A stretch of 64,000 bases of DNA, taken from the NCBI RefSeq assembly GCF_011077955.1, contig NZ_JAALBX010000006.1, positions 186,001-250,000 on the forward strand, read 5' to 3'. This document shows positions 1 to 8,403 of this stretch, in pieces. A model generated the notes under the pieces. The model was given only the letters and a program-made list of their open reading frames with translations. It did no database searches and had not been told where the DNA came from. A program made the translations under genes and the position numbers. The stretch's first letter is position 1. Each line of letters starts with the position of its first letter. The DNA comes from Citrobacter freundii (GTDB lineage: Bacteria > Pseudomonadota > Gammaproteobacteria > Enterobacterales > Enterobacteriaceae).

Positions 1-191
1 TTGCTTAACAGCGTTAACATCGTCTCATGCCCAGGCTCTGGACCGTATTCCGCAAGCGCCTCTTCCCGGGTCAACGCGCCCATCAAACTAATGTGTTTTA
101 TTTGATCTTCCGGGACCTGGCCTGCCAGTAAGGGCATGATTTCACTGATGGCTACCACGCCAATGGTGAGTATTGCTAATGTAGGGTTCAT
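1..191 (-). CDS. aroM: AroM family protein, N-terminal part only
   Basis: The reverse strand reads from an ATG at 191 to the window edge, about 63 codons starting MNPTLAILTIGVVAISEIMP. This matches the N-terminus of E. coli AroM, including the ...REEALAEYGPE...GHETMLTLL stretch. AroM is a poorly understood protein of about 225 residues in the aroL-yaiA-aroM unit under TyrR control; its activity is not established. The gene lies downstream of yaiA on the same strand, as in E. coli, but a 254-base gap with a terminator-like hairpin near 410-437 separates them, so it may have its own promoter. The remainder lies outside the window. Confidence 0.9.
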   Translation of the reverse strand, partial: MNPTLAILTIGVVAISEIMPLLAGQVPEDQIKHISLMGALTREEALAEYGPEPGHETMLTLLS

Positions 192-409
192 TATTGTTCC
201 GCCTGTCTGTCACTTGCTCTTCGACTGCACTCTTTACGGCGCTAAGCATTTATTGGGGATAAATTAACCATAAATCCTGGCAGCTTCTTACAAAGTTGCC
301 CGCGAAAATTACGCCTGTTGCAGCCCGGAATAAAGTAACTTTTTAATAGTAACGGGAATTTAGCTTTTGTTGCGATTTAAAATTCGGAATTTAGCCGGGG
401 GAGAGACGA

Positions 410-437
410 AAACCGGGAGCCAGGCGGCTTCCCGGGT
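410..437 (-). terminator. Rho-independent terminator after yaiA
   Basis: On the reverse strand CCGGGAAGCC pairs with GGCTCCCGG across a GCCT loop and is followed by TTTT. It lies just beyond the yaiA stop codon and would limit read-through from aroL-yaiA into aroM. Confidence 0.6.
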
Positions 438-445
438 GAAAAGTA

Positions 446-637
446 TTATGATTTGTCGGGGTCTTCATAACGCCGTTTCGCATCCAGCGCTTCGGCTTCG
501 GTATCGTGCTCGCTAATAAGCGCATCAGGTTTTGGATGATCCGCCCGCAGTTGATACCAGGTCACCGTCTGCCCTGGAGTGCCTTTTTCGATAGTGACAA
601 TGCGTGCTTCACGCGGATACGGGGGTCTGGATGCCAT
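446..637 (-). CDS. yaiA: YaiA family small protein
   Basis: A 63-residue protein nearly collinear with E. coli YaiA ([45 protein letters not shown] all recognisable). Its molecular function is not known. It is soluble and charged, with no signal peptide or membrane segment. It lies 46 bases behind aroL on the same strand, so it is most likely co-transcribed from the TyrR/TrpR-controlled aroL promoter, as in E. coli. Confidence 0.93.
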   Translation of the reverse strand: MASRPPYPREARIVTIEKGTPGQTVTWYQLRADHPKPDALISEHDTEAEALDAKRRYEDPDKS

Positions 638-683
638 AACACTTCCTTATCAATGGATTCGAAGTATTAAGTATAGACAACCC

Positions 684-1208
684 TTAGCTGGCGCGAGCTA
701 AACGCAGCACTTCCTGAATGCGGGCAATAATTTGCTCGACTGGAAGGCTGGCGTCGATAACGTGGTGCGCCGCGGCCTGGTATAACGCTTCCCGCTGCGC
801 GAGGACATCCTCAATCTCTTCCACCATCGGCTTGCCGGTAAGCGTGGGTCTTTGATCTTCCTGGGGCGAGGCGGACAGTCGCTGGGCTAAGGTTGCAGCC
901 GGCACCTGCAAATAAATGACCGAGCCGTGATGGCGCATAAACAAGCGATTCGACTCGGCCAGTACCATGCCGCCGCCAGTCGCGATAACGGTAGACGGCG
1001 CGGTTACGGCCTGTAATGCCAGGCTTTCTCTGGCGCGAAAACCCTCCCATCCCTCTTTTTCCACAATATCAGCCACGGTTTCGCCGCTTTGCTCGACGAG
1101 CCAACGATCGGTATCGGTGAACTGAAATCCCAGAAATGCCGCTAAACCCTGACCCACAGTGGTTTTGCCACACCCGCGCGGCCCGACTAAAAATAGGGGT
1201 TGAGTCAT
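684..1208 (-). CDS. aroL: shikimate kinase II
   Basis: Phosphorylates shikimate to shikimate-3-phosphate with ATP in the cytoplasmic common aromatic pathway. The 174-residue length is the family norm. The Walker A loop GPRGCGKT is at residues 9-16, the substrate-site aspartates (FTDTD) near 31-35, and the conserved IATGGGMVL segment in the middle. Sequence identity favours AroL over AroK ([19 protein letters not shown]). First gene of aroL-yaiA. Upstream are a good TrpR operator and a TyrR box (entered separately), the same dual control known for E. coli aroL. Confidence 0.96.
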   Translation of the reverse strand: MTQPLFLVGPRGCGKTTVGQGLAAFLGFQFTDTDRWLVEQSGETVADIVEKEGWEGFRARESLALQAVTAPSTVIATGGGMVLAESNRLFMRHHGSVIYLQVPAATLAQRLSASPQEDQRPTLTGKPMVEEIEDVLAQREALYQAAAHHVIDASLPVEQIIARIQEVLRLARAS

Positions 1209-1271
1209 GTAAGGATCATCCTCAGCATATCCGCCATTGAGACGCTATTTTTCGCATTAAGATTCGCAATC

Positions 1272-1289
1272 ATACCAGTAAACTAGTAC
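1272..1289 (-). promoter_or_regulatory. TrpR operator of aroL
   Basis: The plus strand reads ATACCAGTAAACTAGTAC, which matches the symmetric trp operator (GTACTAGTTAACTAGTAC) at 15 of 18 positions, with the CTAGTAC half perfect. It overlaps a -10-like TATGAT (reverse strand, 1269-1274), so TrpR binding would block aroL transcription. E. coli aroL carries a comparable TrpR site. No experiment is implied here. Confidence 0.75.
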
Positions 1290-1299
1290 ATAAGATAGG

Positions 1300-1317
1300 T
1301 GTAAATTTATGATTACA
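1300..1317 (-). promoter_or_regulatory. TyrR box upstream of aroL
   Basis: TGTAAATTTATGATTACA fits the TyrR consensus TGTAAA-N6-TTTACA with one mismatch and lies 92 bases upstream of the aroL ATG, adjacent to the TrpR site. A weaker TGTAGA-based inverted repeat follows near 1328-1342 and a third TGTAAA half near 1375. This fits the multiple TyrR boxes known for E. coli aroL. Confidence 0.75.
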
Positions 1318-1565
1318 CTATTGAATTGTAGAGATTTCTACTGCCACTAAGCCTTGTGGGATAAGGCAACAACATGTAAAGAATTTCTACCACTGAAATG
1401 TGCGCCCACCTTACTTGAAACTGCCTACTCATTACAACCCCTTATCGGCCAGGAACACGCGACTTTTTCATCCGCGCCCACGTTGCAAATTCAGCTCTTC
1501 TCACCCGCAAGGGAGGAAATCAGGTTTATAGTTATAACAGTCGCCTAATGACGGAGAGATGAATC

Positions 1566-2303
1566 ATGCAGTCCGAAGAGCAACGCCTGATCGACGGTCT
1601 TTTTAGTCGCCTGCAACAGGCTGAAAACCAAAGTGCGCCGCGCGATGCCAACGCCGAGGCGTGTATCGCCCGCCATCTCCAGCAGCAGCCGCAAGCGCCC
1701 TATTATATGGCGCAAACCATCCTGATTCAGGAGGCGGCCATTAAACAGCTCAATCAGCGCTTACAGACGCTGGAAAACGAACTGGCGCAACGCGAGCACG
1801 AGGCGTCGCAAAAACAGAGCAGCGGCGGCTTTCTCGCGGGCCTGTTCGGCGGTGGCGCGCCTGCGTCACATCCGCGCGACCAGCCGATCCCGGGTGCCGA
1901 CCACTACGCGCGCGCAACGCCTGGCCAGTATAATGCCCCACCGTCTCCCGTTCAGGGCTATGGCGCCTCGCGGGGTCAGGGCTTTTTGGGCGGTGCCTTG
2001 CAAACCGCAGTAGGCGTGGCGGGCGGCGTGATGATGGCGAATATGCTCACCAACATGTTCAGTCACAGCCAGCCTCAGGAAATCGTCAATATTATCGACG
2101 AAACCGCCCCAGCCGCTGACAGCGGCGCCATTAATGCGGTAGATGATTATAACAACGCCGATGACAGTCAATTTCTGAATCAGGACGCCGGGTTGCAGCA
2201 GGATAATGTCAACGATTACGCCACCAACGACGATACCGATCTCACAAGCGGCAACGACGGCGATTTTGGCAGCGACTTCGGTGACGACGATAGCTGGACT
2301 TAA
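1566..2303 (+). CDS. DUF2076 family protein
   Basis: A 245-residue protein of unknown function, recognised as DUF2076 from the N-terminus ([46 protein letters not shown]). Residues about 50-85 form a probable coiled coil, about 87-160 are glycine/proline rich with [13 protein letters not shown] and GQGFLGGAL, and the last 50 residues are extremely rich in Asp/Asn. A glycine-flanked hydrophobic stretch ([17 protein letters not shown]) may insert in or lie on a membrane. No cleavable signal peptide is seen. The start follows an ACGGAGAG ribosome site. It converges on yaiI with a 4-base overlap. E. coli K-12 has no such gene between aroL and yaiI. Confidence 0.75.
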   Translation: MQSEEQRLIDGLFSRLQQAENQSAPRDANAEACIARHLQQQPQAPYYMAQTILIQEAAIKQLNQRLQTLENELAQREHEASQKQSSGGFLAGLFGGGAPASHPRDQPIPGADHYARATPGQYNAPPSPVQGYGASRGQGFLGGALQTAVGVAGGVMMANMLTNMFSHSQPQEIVNIIDETAPAADSGAINAVDDYNNADDSQFLNQDAGLQQDNVNDYATNDDTDLTSGNDGDFGSDFGDDDSWT

Positions 2304-2755
2304 GCGTTACGGGCGCGGGCCAGCAACCACTTATCAAGCTCAGCGGCAAATTGTTGCCTGTCGCGAGGGCTCAAGCTTGAAGGTCCGCCGGTCTGCACGC
2401 CGCTTGCCCGTAGGGTGTCCATAAAATCGCGCATAGTGAGGCGCTCACGGATGGTGGCCTCGCTATAACGCTCGCCGCGCGGGTTAAGCGCGTGTGCGCC
2501 CTTTTCAATCACTTCCGCCGCCAGCGGTATATCCGCAGTAATGACTAAATCGCCAGGCTTGCAATGACGCACAATCTCATTGTCCGCCACATCAAAACCG
2601 GCTTCTACACGCCAGGCGCGGACAAACTTCGATTGCGGCACGCGCAGGTTCTGGTTCGCCACCATCGTTACCATAACCTGGCAACGATCCGCTGCGCGCC
2701 ACAGCACTTCTTTAATCACGTTGGGGCACGCGTCGGCATCGACCCATATCGACAT
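2300..2755 (-). CDS. yaiI: YaiI/YqxD family protein (UPF0178)
   Basis: A cytoplasmic protein of 151 residues matching E. coli Yai[23 protein letters not shown], then [10 protein letters not shown] and the [13 protein letters not shown] motif. The family (DUF188) has a PIN/nuclease-like fold in structural surveys, but no proven activity. The ATG at 2755 is preferred to an in-frame ATG 12 bases upstream because GGGAG lies 6 bases before it and the protein then begins as in E. coli. Its 3' end overlaps the convergent DUF2076 gene by 4 bases. Confidence 0.92.
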   Translation of the reverse strand: MSIWVDADACPNVIKEVLWRAADRCQVMVTMVANQNLRVPQSKFVRAWRVEAGFDVADNEIVRHCKPGDLVITADIPLAAEVIEKGAHALNPRGERYSEATIRERLTMRDFMDTLRASGVQTGGPSSLSPRDRQQFAAELDKWLLARARNA

Positions 2756-2942
2756 ACTCACTCCCATTCCGCCTGCGGCGTAAAAAACTAAATGCGGATT
2801 CTACCCGCTTTCCTCAAGTTTAGGGCGGGAATTGGGATCAATTATCAACCTCGCCCGGCAACGCAGCCATAGATTAAACGGCGAAAGGCGCGTTAAGCTA
2901 GGCGTTACCTGAATAACAAAATAGTCATGATGGAGGGATGAG

Positions 2943-3752
2943 ATGGATAAGAAGATCGGTTTTATTGGCTGCGGAAATATGGGTAAAGCCATTCTCGGCG
3001 GACTTATCGCCAGCGGCGATGTGCCAGCCAGCAATATCTGGGTCTATACCCCTTCAGCGGAACATGTCGCCGCGTTGCAGGCCGAATACGGCGTGAACGG
3101 CGCGCAAAGCGCGCAGGAAGTCGCCCAGGCGACGGAAATCGTTTTTGGCGCGGTGAAGCCGAACATTATGCTGAAAGTCATGGGCGATATCGCTTCCAGC
3201 CTGAATAAAGATTCGCTGGTGGTGTCCATTGCCGCCGGGATCACGTTGGATCAACTCGCCATCGCATTGGGCCATGATCGGAAAATCATCCGCGCAATGC
3301 CAAACACGCCATCGCTGGTGAATGCCGGGATGACGTCAGTCACCGCCAACGCCCTGGTGTCACCAGAAGAAACCGACGCGGTACTGGCGATGTTCAGAAG
3401 TTTTGGCCAGGCGGAAAACGTACCGGAATATATGATTCATTCAGTGGTGGGCGTCAGCGGCTCCGCGCCCGCTTATGTATTTATGTTTATTGAAGCGATG
3501 GCGGACGCCGCCGTACTGGGCGGTATGCCGCGCGCTCAGGCATACAAATTCGCCGCACAAGCGGTGATGGGCTCAGCCAAAATGGTGCTTGAAACCGGTA
3601 AGCATCCGGGCGAGCTGAAAGACATGGTTTGCTCACCGGGCGGGACCACCATCGAAGCGGTGAAAGTGCTGGAAGAAAAAGGCATGAGGGCGGCCGTGAT
3701 GGAGGCCATGGCGAAATGCATGGCGAAGTCGGAAGCGCTGAGTAAGGGTTAA
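2943..3752 (+). CDS. proC: pyrroline-5-carboxylate reductase
   Basis: Catalyses the last step of proline synthesis: NADPH-dependent reduction of 1-pyrroline-5-carboxylate. 269 residues, the standard length. A Rossmann fingerprint GFIGCGNMG is at residues 6-14, the AMPNTPSLVN motif is near 118-127, and the dimer/catalytic region has GVSGSAPAYVFMFIEAMADA and MVCSPGGTTIEAVKVLE. A GGAGGGATGAG ribosome site precedes the ATG. A monocistronic gene pointing toward dgcC, with a long perfect palindrome between them. Confidence 0.97.
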   Translation: MDKKIGFIGCGNMGKAILGGLIASGDVPASNIWVYTPSAEHVAALQAEYGVNGAQSAQEVAQATEIVFGAVKPNIMLKVMGDIASSLNKDSLVVSIAAGITLDQLAIALGHDRKIIRAMPNTPSLVNAGMTSVTANALVSPEETDAVLAMFRSFGQAENVPEYMIHSVVGVSGSAPAYVFMFIEAMADAAVLGGMPRAQAYKFAAQAVMGSAKMVLETGKHPGELKDMVCSPGGTTIEAVKVLEEKGMRAAVMEAMAKCMAKSEALSKG

Positions 3753-3759
3753 AACGTTG

Positions 3760-3791
3760 CGTCAGATGAGCGCCATGGCGCTCATCTGACG
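3760..3791. terminator. perfect 32-bp palindrome between proC and dgcC
   Basis: The two 16-base arms are exact reverse complements meeting at CCATGG. The element starts 8 bases after the proC stop and includes the dgcC stop codon and last codons. As RNA it would form a long hairpin with a tiny loop. There is no T tract on either side, so it may be a processing or attenuation hairpin rather than a classical terminator. Confidence 0.6.
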
Positions 3792-4975
3792 GCATACACT
3801 TCCGTGCGGTTACGGCCTTCCGCTTTGGCTTTATAAAGCGCCAAATCCGCCGCTTTAAGCCACTCCTTATAATCTTTCATCTCTGTATCAAACGGCGCGA
3901 TGCCAACGCTGATGTGGACAGTCAGTGACGCGGCGTTATCGATAGTTAAGTTCTCAAGACGCTCGTGAACGCGCTCCATCGCAGCGACGGCGCTTTCAGG
4001 CGACGTGCCGCTCATGATCACCGCAAACTCGTCCCCGCCGAAACGGCCAATCACATCGCTCACCCGCAGCGTAAGCTGCAAATATTGCGTGACGGCGATA
4101 ATGGCTTTATCGCCAACATCATGGCCGTATGTATCGTTAATTTCTTTAAAGTGGTCGATATCTATCAGTAATAGCGTGGAGTTACGGTGATAGCGCAGCG
4201 CATTAAGGTATTCAACGCTAAGCAGTTGTTCCCAGTGGCGACGGTTATAGACACCGGTCATGCCGTCCCGGGTGCTGATGAGCTCCAGGCGGCGCTTATG
4301 CTCGGAAAGGTTTAATGCGGTGCGGTAGCAAACGAAGCCAAACAAGGCAGGATAGATGATCAACGTGGGCAAGCTTAAGAAAAACTGCAACGGCGTGGTG
4401 TACAGATCTAAAGGCGCGTGTATAAACTGCATAACTATCAGCGCCGTGATTAACTGTAGCATGACGCCGGCTGCAAAAAACCGCCCACCAAAGGCGCCAA
4501 TGTTATTCATATTGACCATCATGAAAAGCAGCAAACACGGCAGCGCATTGCCACCCATAATGGCGATACCGACACCGCTCATGATGGTATCTATAATGAG
4601 ATTGCAACGCTCCGTTGTCATCGGATCCGATGAGCGTTCAGAGAGTTGCAGCGCAAGATGCGGCCAGACAAACGCGTAAAACACCAGCGCTAGCCACCAC
4701 CAACCTGACAGCGCCTGCGTCACCAGCACACCTGAAAACATAATAAAGCAGCATAAATGGCCTACGGTACGCGGCAACCAAATACGGCGAGCGAAACGTA
4801 AACCGGTGCGGTAATTATCGTCGCTGTTCAGTGGCTTCTCTTGTTCTGGCATATCCCAGAAGCGCCATTTGTTGAAGGTCTGCTCTTCATTCATTTTTTT
4901 AGGCGTAGTTAATACAAATATCCCAGAGTATAGAAAGGAGATAATAGTGAAGAGTATGAAATTTAGGGTGAGCAT
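3782..4975 (-). CDS. dgcC: membrane diguanylate cyclase DgcC/AdrA
   Basis: Makes cyclic di-GMP; in E. coli and Salmonella DgcC/AdrA activates cellulose synthesis under CsgD. The N-terminal 210 residues hold about six hydrophobic segments (MASE2 type), with the ARRIWLPR...WWWLALVFYAFVWPHLA motif shared with DgcC. The GGDEF domain occupies about 230-397, with an intact GGDEF at 313-317 and an RVSD allosteric I-site at 304-307. The frame opens with about 27 extra hydrophobic residues compared with E. coli; an ATG at 4894 (MNEEQTF) would give the usual length of about 370. Neither start has a strong ribosome site. Confidence 0.9.
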   Translation of the reverse strand: MLTLNFILFTIISFLYSGIFVLTTPKKMNEEQTFNKWRFWDMPEQEKPLNSDDNYRTGLRFARRIWLPRTVGHLCCFIMFSGVLVTQALSGWWWLALVFYAFVWPHLALQLSERSSDPMTTERCNLIIDTIMSGVGIAIMGGNALPCLLLFMMVNMNNIGAFGGRFFAAGVMLQLITALIVMQFIHAPLDLYTTPLQFFLSLPTLIIYPALFGFVCYRTALNLSEHKRRLELISTRDGMTGVYNRRHWEQLLSVEYLNALRYHRNSTLLLIDIDHFKEINDTYGHDVGDKAIIAVTQYLQLTLRVSDVIGRFGGDEFAVIMSGTSPESAVAAMERVHERLENLTIDNAASLTVHISVGIAPFDTEMKDYKEWLKAADLALYKAKAEGRNRTEVYAVR

Positions 4976-5001
4976 TTACCAGAACTCACCCTTATGGATG
5001 A

Positions 5002-5322
5002 TTAATTGCCCTTTTTCAGACAATCACTCATAAATTTTTTACGGGCGTCGCCTGTTAGCGACTTATTTCCCGCTTCGTTATTACAGCTTTTCATTTTTTG
5101 CTGTTGCGGCGTCAAACTTTTATCGGCCGGCGCCGATTGACTGTTCTTAAGGCAATTACTCATATAGGTTTTTCGCGCGTCGCCTTTAAGCGTTTGTGCG
5201 GTTGCCTGCTGATTGCAGCTGGTCATTCGCTGCTGTTGGGGCGTGAGGGTTCGTTCGGCGGCATGGACAGGCGAGCTACTTAACAGCCCGGCCAGCAGCG
5301 CAAGGAGAATTGACGATTTCAT
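5002..5322 (-). CDS. psiF: PsiF, phosphate-starvation-inducible repeat protein
   Basis: A small secreted protein of 106 residues: signal peptide (about 1-21, ending PVHA), then two copies of a module of roughly 40 residues beginning LTPQQQ(R/K)M(T/K)SCN and ending with a conserved Cys (MSNCLK, MSDCLK). The four cysteines fit periplasmic disulfides. Matches E. coli PsiF; function unknown. In E. coli it sits directly behind phoA and is PhoB-induced. Here phoA is missing upstream, so psiF must use its own promoter; only a weak Pho-box-like CTGACATAAAA is visible near 5440. AGGA lies 8 bases before the ATG. Confidence 0.93.
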   Translation of the reverse strand: MKSSILLALLAGLLSSSPVHAAERTLTPQQQRMTSCNQQATAQTLKGDARKTYMSNCLKNSQSAPADKSLTPQQQKMKSCNNEAGNKSLTGDARKKFMSDCLKKGN

Positions 5323-5562
5323 AGCACCATCCTGATTTTAAATAAGGCCTTTAAAGCCTGGCAAGGCCCTGAAGAAAAACCACTCACGGCGCTCAGGAAT
5401 GCTGGTCGGATAACATTATTTTTCATAGGCTTTTATGTCAGAAAAGTCTGATGAAGAAGAAGCAAATAAAATGAGTCACTTACCGCAGGCTATTTTTTAG
5501 CAGGAAGGTGTAATAATTAACACTTATTATAAAATCAAAATAATTAAACACTGTAATTAAAT
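5323..5562. other. psiF upstream region, no gene
   Basis: This AT-rich stretch holds the psiF promoter region. In E. coli phoA (about 1.4 kb) occupies the interval between iraP and psiF; no remnant of it was recognised in any frame here. Confidence 0.6.
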
Positions 5563-5631
5563 AAAAAAGCCAGACTGCCGGGAAATAAGCACTATCTTAT
5601 ATATTTCCCGACGTAGTCATGGCTTAAAAAA
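5563..5631 (-). terminator. compound hairpin terminator after iraP
   Basis: Read on the reverse strand, nested arms AAGCCA/TGGCTT, GACT/AGTC and CGGGAAATA/TATTTCCCG form one long interrupted stem followed by TTTTTTATTT. It lies about 70 bases beyond the iraP stop and separates iraP from psiF. Confidence 0.6.
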
Positions 5632-5699
5632 CGGAATGGAATAAATTCTGTAAATCATTTAGTTATGGTTTAGGGATAATAATAACCCTGGCGACACCG

Positions 5700-5960
5700 T
5701 CATTGTCTCGGATGCTTCAGTAGTTTCTTCAGGTACTGCTGCAGAAGCTCCGAATCCTCAACAGAGACTTCAGACTTTACCCGAGCACCATCCATTGCAC
5801 CTTCGATGCTGTCAATAATCGCCTGCTGTTCCGTAGGTTCCATACGACGCAGTAACGCCGTGACCACTATCTCGAGGGCTTCAACCTGAGCCACTAACGC
5901 CTTTGACTCTTGCTCTTTATCAGCGAGAGTCACTAATAGTTCAGCAATTAAGTTTTTCAT
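5700..5960 (-). CDS. iraP: anti-adaptor IraP
   Basis: An 86-residue anti-adaptor that, in E. coli and Salmonella, binds RssB and protects sigma S (RpoS) from ClpXP, notably during phosphate starvation. Identified by [33 protein letters not shown] and the C-terminal LLKHPRQ, all shared with E. coli IraP. The N-terminal half is predicted helical or coiled coil, as in known IraP. It precedes psiF on the same strand with phoA absent between. AAAGGGA about 10 bases upstream serves as the ribosome site. Confidence 0.93.
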   Translation of the reverse strand: MKNLIAELLVTLADKEQESKALVAQVEALEIVVTALLRRMEPTEQQAIIDSIEGAMDGARVKSEVSVEDSELLQQYLKKLLKHPRQ

Positions 5961-6189
5961 TCAGATAATCCCTTTGAAAAGTTTCATGACGTTAACACTC
6001 CCACCTTAAATTTGATAGGGGTAAAAGTGGTATTTGCGAACTTTGCTGGATCCGAGCCTATCCGTGATAATAAATTAAGCGAAACGTTTCACTCAATATA
6101 TTTCATTAAAATGACATCGTATTTCCTGGTAAAAGGCGTATAAAAAATATGATTAATTTGTAATATATTATATATTTTGGCGGGCAGGC

Positions 6190-7386
6190 CTACTTTTTTT
6201 GGTGGGTGCGATTAAGCGCAACCGCTAACTGGATAATATTTACCAGTACCGCCAGCGCGGTTGCGATAAAGACCCACCGAAACCCCGCCATTGCGCTTAC
6301 GCTCGCGCCCATTAATGGCCCAACCACGTTCCCCAAATACATAAACGACTGGTTGTACCCAAAAATACGTCCGGTAATTTGATCGCTGGAATACTTCAGT
6401 AAGAGAGTCTGCACCGCAGGCAGCATCGCGCCATCGGCAAAGCCGAGTAAAAAACGCAGAACACCAAGTTGCACCGGGTTGGTGACAAAAGACATGGCAA
6501 AAAACAACACCACGGCCACCACCAGCGTCGCCATTAATATACGCGAGGTCCCGATACGATCGCCAAGCTTGCCAAGACGCGGCGCGCTCAGCAAAGCCGA
6601 TACGCCAGGCACTGCGGCAATCAACCCACTTAAAAAAGCAATATTGTTGCTGTCGGGCGCAAGAGACTGGATAAACAGGGCGAGTATCGGCCCTACGGAA
6701 CCATTACTGAGTTGGATAACCATCGTCGTCACAAATAAACTGACGATAAGCCCCGGATAAGGCAATGATGCAAAAACCGCCTTGCCACTCAGGCGTTGAT
6801 TTTTTTTCACGCCCGGCCGCACTCCCTCTTTAATAAAAAGCAGCGTGACCACAAAACTGACCATCAATAACCCGGCCGTGAGTAAAAAAACCCAGTGTAA
6901 GCCCACCCAATCCGCCAGAAAGCCCCCCATCAACGGCCCTGCGATCACGCCACTGATTTGAGCGGTAGAAAGGGTGCTAAGCGCCCACCCGCTGCGCTCG
7001 CGAGGCACCTGCGAGGCGACCAGCGCCATGGCATTCGGGATATACCCTGACGTCAGGCCCATCAGCGCGCGTAAAAAGAACAGCTGCCAGACATTCGTGG
7101 CATACGCCTGCAGTAGAATCGCCACGGCCATGCCAAGCGAAGCCCGCAGCAGCATAAGTTTACGGCCTTTACGATCCGCAAGGCTGCCCCACATTGGCGA
7201 TACGATGGCAGAAACAAGAAACGTGACGCTGAACGTTAATCCCGACCACATCGACAGCGCTTCGTGAGACGTAACGCCAAGCTGTGCCACATACAACGGT
7301 AAAAACGGCAAAATCTGACTAATGGCAAGTCCGGTAAAAAAGCATCCGAACCAGACCGAAATGAGGTTAACTTTCCAGGATTCCAT
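6190..7386 (-). CDS. MdtG-like MFS drug efflux transporter
   Basis: A 398-residue inner-membrane antiporter-type carrier with 12 predicted helices. Similar throughout to E. coli MdtG (YceE): [41 protein letters not shown], loop 2-3 motif [13 protein letters not shown] (residues about 67-79), [21 protein letters not shown], and [10 protein letters not shown]. It is diverged enough that it could be a paralogue rather than the mdtG orthologue, and its location next to iraP is not that of E. coli mdtG, so no symbol is given. Substrates are unknown. No clear ribosome site precedes the ATG. Confidence 0.85.
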   Translation of the reverse strand: MESWKVNLISVWFGCFFTGLAISQILPFLPLYVAQLGVTSHEALSMWSGLTFSVTFLVSAIVSPMWGSLADRKGRKLMLLRASLGMAVAILLQAYATNVWQLFFLRALMGLTSGYIPNAMALVASQVPRERSGWALSTLSTAQISGVIAGPLMGGFLADWVGLHWVFLLTAGLLMVSFVVTLLFIKEGVRPGVKKNQRLSGKAVFASLPYPGLIVSLFVTTMVIQLSNGSVGPILALFIQSLAPDSNNIAFLSGLIAAVPGVSALLSAPRLGKLGDRIGTSRILMATLVVAVVLFFAMSFVTNPVQLGVLRFLLGFADGAMLPAVQTLLLKYSSDQITGRIFGYNQSFMYLGNVVGPLMGASVSAMAGFRWVFIATALAVLVNIIQLAVALNRTHQKK

Positions 7387-7553
7387 GACAACGCTGTTTA
7401 AATGAGGTGATGGCGTGGCGGCAGAGTAACAAGAGTCGCCCGCCCACTTCTTGCGATTGATGCGGTCTTGTAAAATTTAGTGCTTTATCACATTTTCAAA
7501 GGTTATGGTGACAGAGATCACGACAATCCCTTAAGGATACCGGGGAATATGCT

Positions 7554-8252
7554 TTACCGACACAGGCCAAAGCCACGCATCCCGAGGTGAAAATGATCGG
7601 CATGAGCGGCGTTATAATTCGGCCCCAGTGAATTGCCATAAAAATTGCAGCTCTGGTTAAACAGCGCTCGCATCACCTCCCCCCGCGCCCCGCTCTCATT
7701 CCATCCTTTATGGACCGTAATGCGTTGTCCGTTGGCAAACCGAAATCCGCTCACGTCCAGCGCGTCTGCCGTGGCATGTTCACTGCGCCGCGCCTGTTCC
7801 CGATGATAGATGTTACGACAGGCGTAACTGCCAACATGCTCGATACGTGTTAACGGGCTGCCGAAGATCTGTTGCGCGATCGGGGCGGCCCGCTGATGGA
7901 CGTACATCGCCGAACTTAGCGCCAGCGGACAACTGGCGAGGAAACTGCTGCTCAGTTGTACATCGCCAAAACGTAACACGCGGACCGGCGAATCAAGCGG
8001 GCAGTTGCCCTCGGTGCTGGATTGTTCCCGGAACTGAATCATTCCCTGCTCGCCTGCCTGCCTCAGCACCGCCATACAGGCCGTCTGGTCACTGGCTAAA
8101 TGACGTAATTTGTAGCGCGTTATCATGGTTGGCGGGTCATTGGGGGAAAGCGGCGCAAAAGGGTTGTACTGCGCGGGCAGATATTCATACAGTCCGTAGC
8201 CTGCCAGCGCCGTTAATAAAAGTCCGGTTATCGTGCCACCCGTCGTCGCCAT
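7554..8252 (-). CDS. extensin-like (Extensin_2/M15-fold) membrane-anchored protein
   Basis: 232 residues: one N-terminal transmembrane helix (about 6-24, GTITGLLLTALAGYGLYEYL), then an extracytoplasmic domain of the bacterial extensin-like C-terminal family. The signature SEHATADALDVSGFRF and C-terminal HADHFHLGMRGFGLCR carry the His/Asp/His pattern of zinc M15-type DD-peptidase folds; several cysteines (TACMAVL, GNCPL, ASCPL, YACRN, QSCNF, GLCR) suggest disulfides. A role in peptidoglycan binding or cleavage is an inference. The ATG at 8252 is chosen over an upstream TTG because GGAGG lies 6 bases before it. Divergent from ddlA, itself a cell-wall gene. Confidence 0.8.
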   Translation of the reverse strand: MATTGGTITGLLLTALAGYGLYEYLPAQYNPFAPLSPNDPPTMITRYKLRHLASDQTACMAVLRQAGEQGMIQFREQSSTEGNCPLDSPVRVLRFGDVQLSSSFLASCPLALSSAMYVHQRAAPIAQQIFGSPLTRIEHVGSYACRNIYHREQARRSEHATADALDVSGFRFANGQRITVHKGWNESGARGEVMRALFNQSCNFYGNSLGPNYNAAHADHFHLGMRGFGLCR

Positions 8253-8403
8253 CCACGCCCTCCGTTTCGATGAGCTTCCAGTATAGTTGCTGTGCGTCAA
8301 AGGCTATCCGGCCCTTCCCTGAAAAATGGCGCATGAAGAGCATGAATACCCTCAATGAGCGTGATATGTTGTGTGCTTTCGTTTTTAAGAGATGGATGCA
8401 CTC

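Noticed and set aside
1354-1548. Open frame of 64 codons upstream of the DUF2076 gene
   Set aside because: No ribosome site, no recognisable composition, and it runs through the TyrR-box region and the DUF2076 promoter region.
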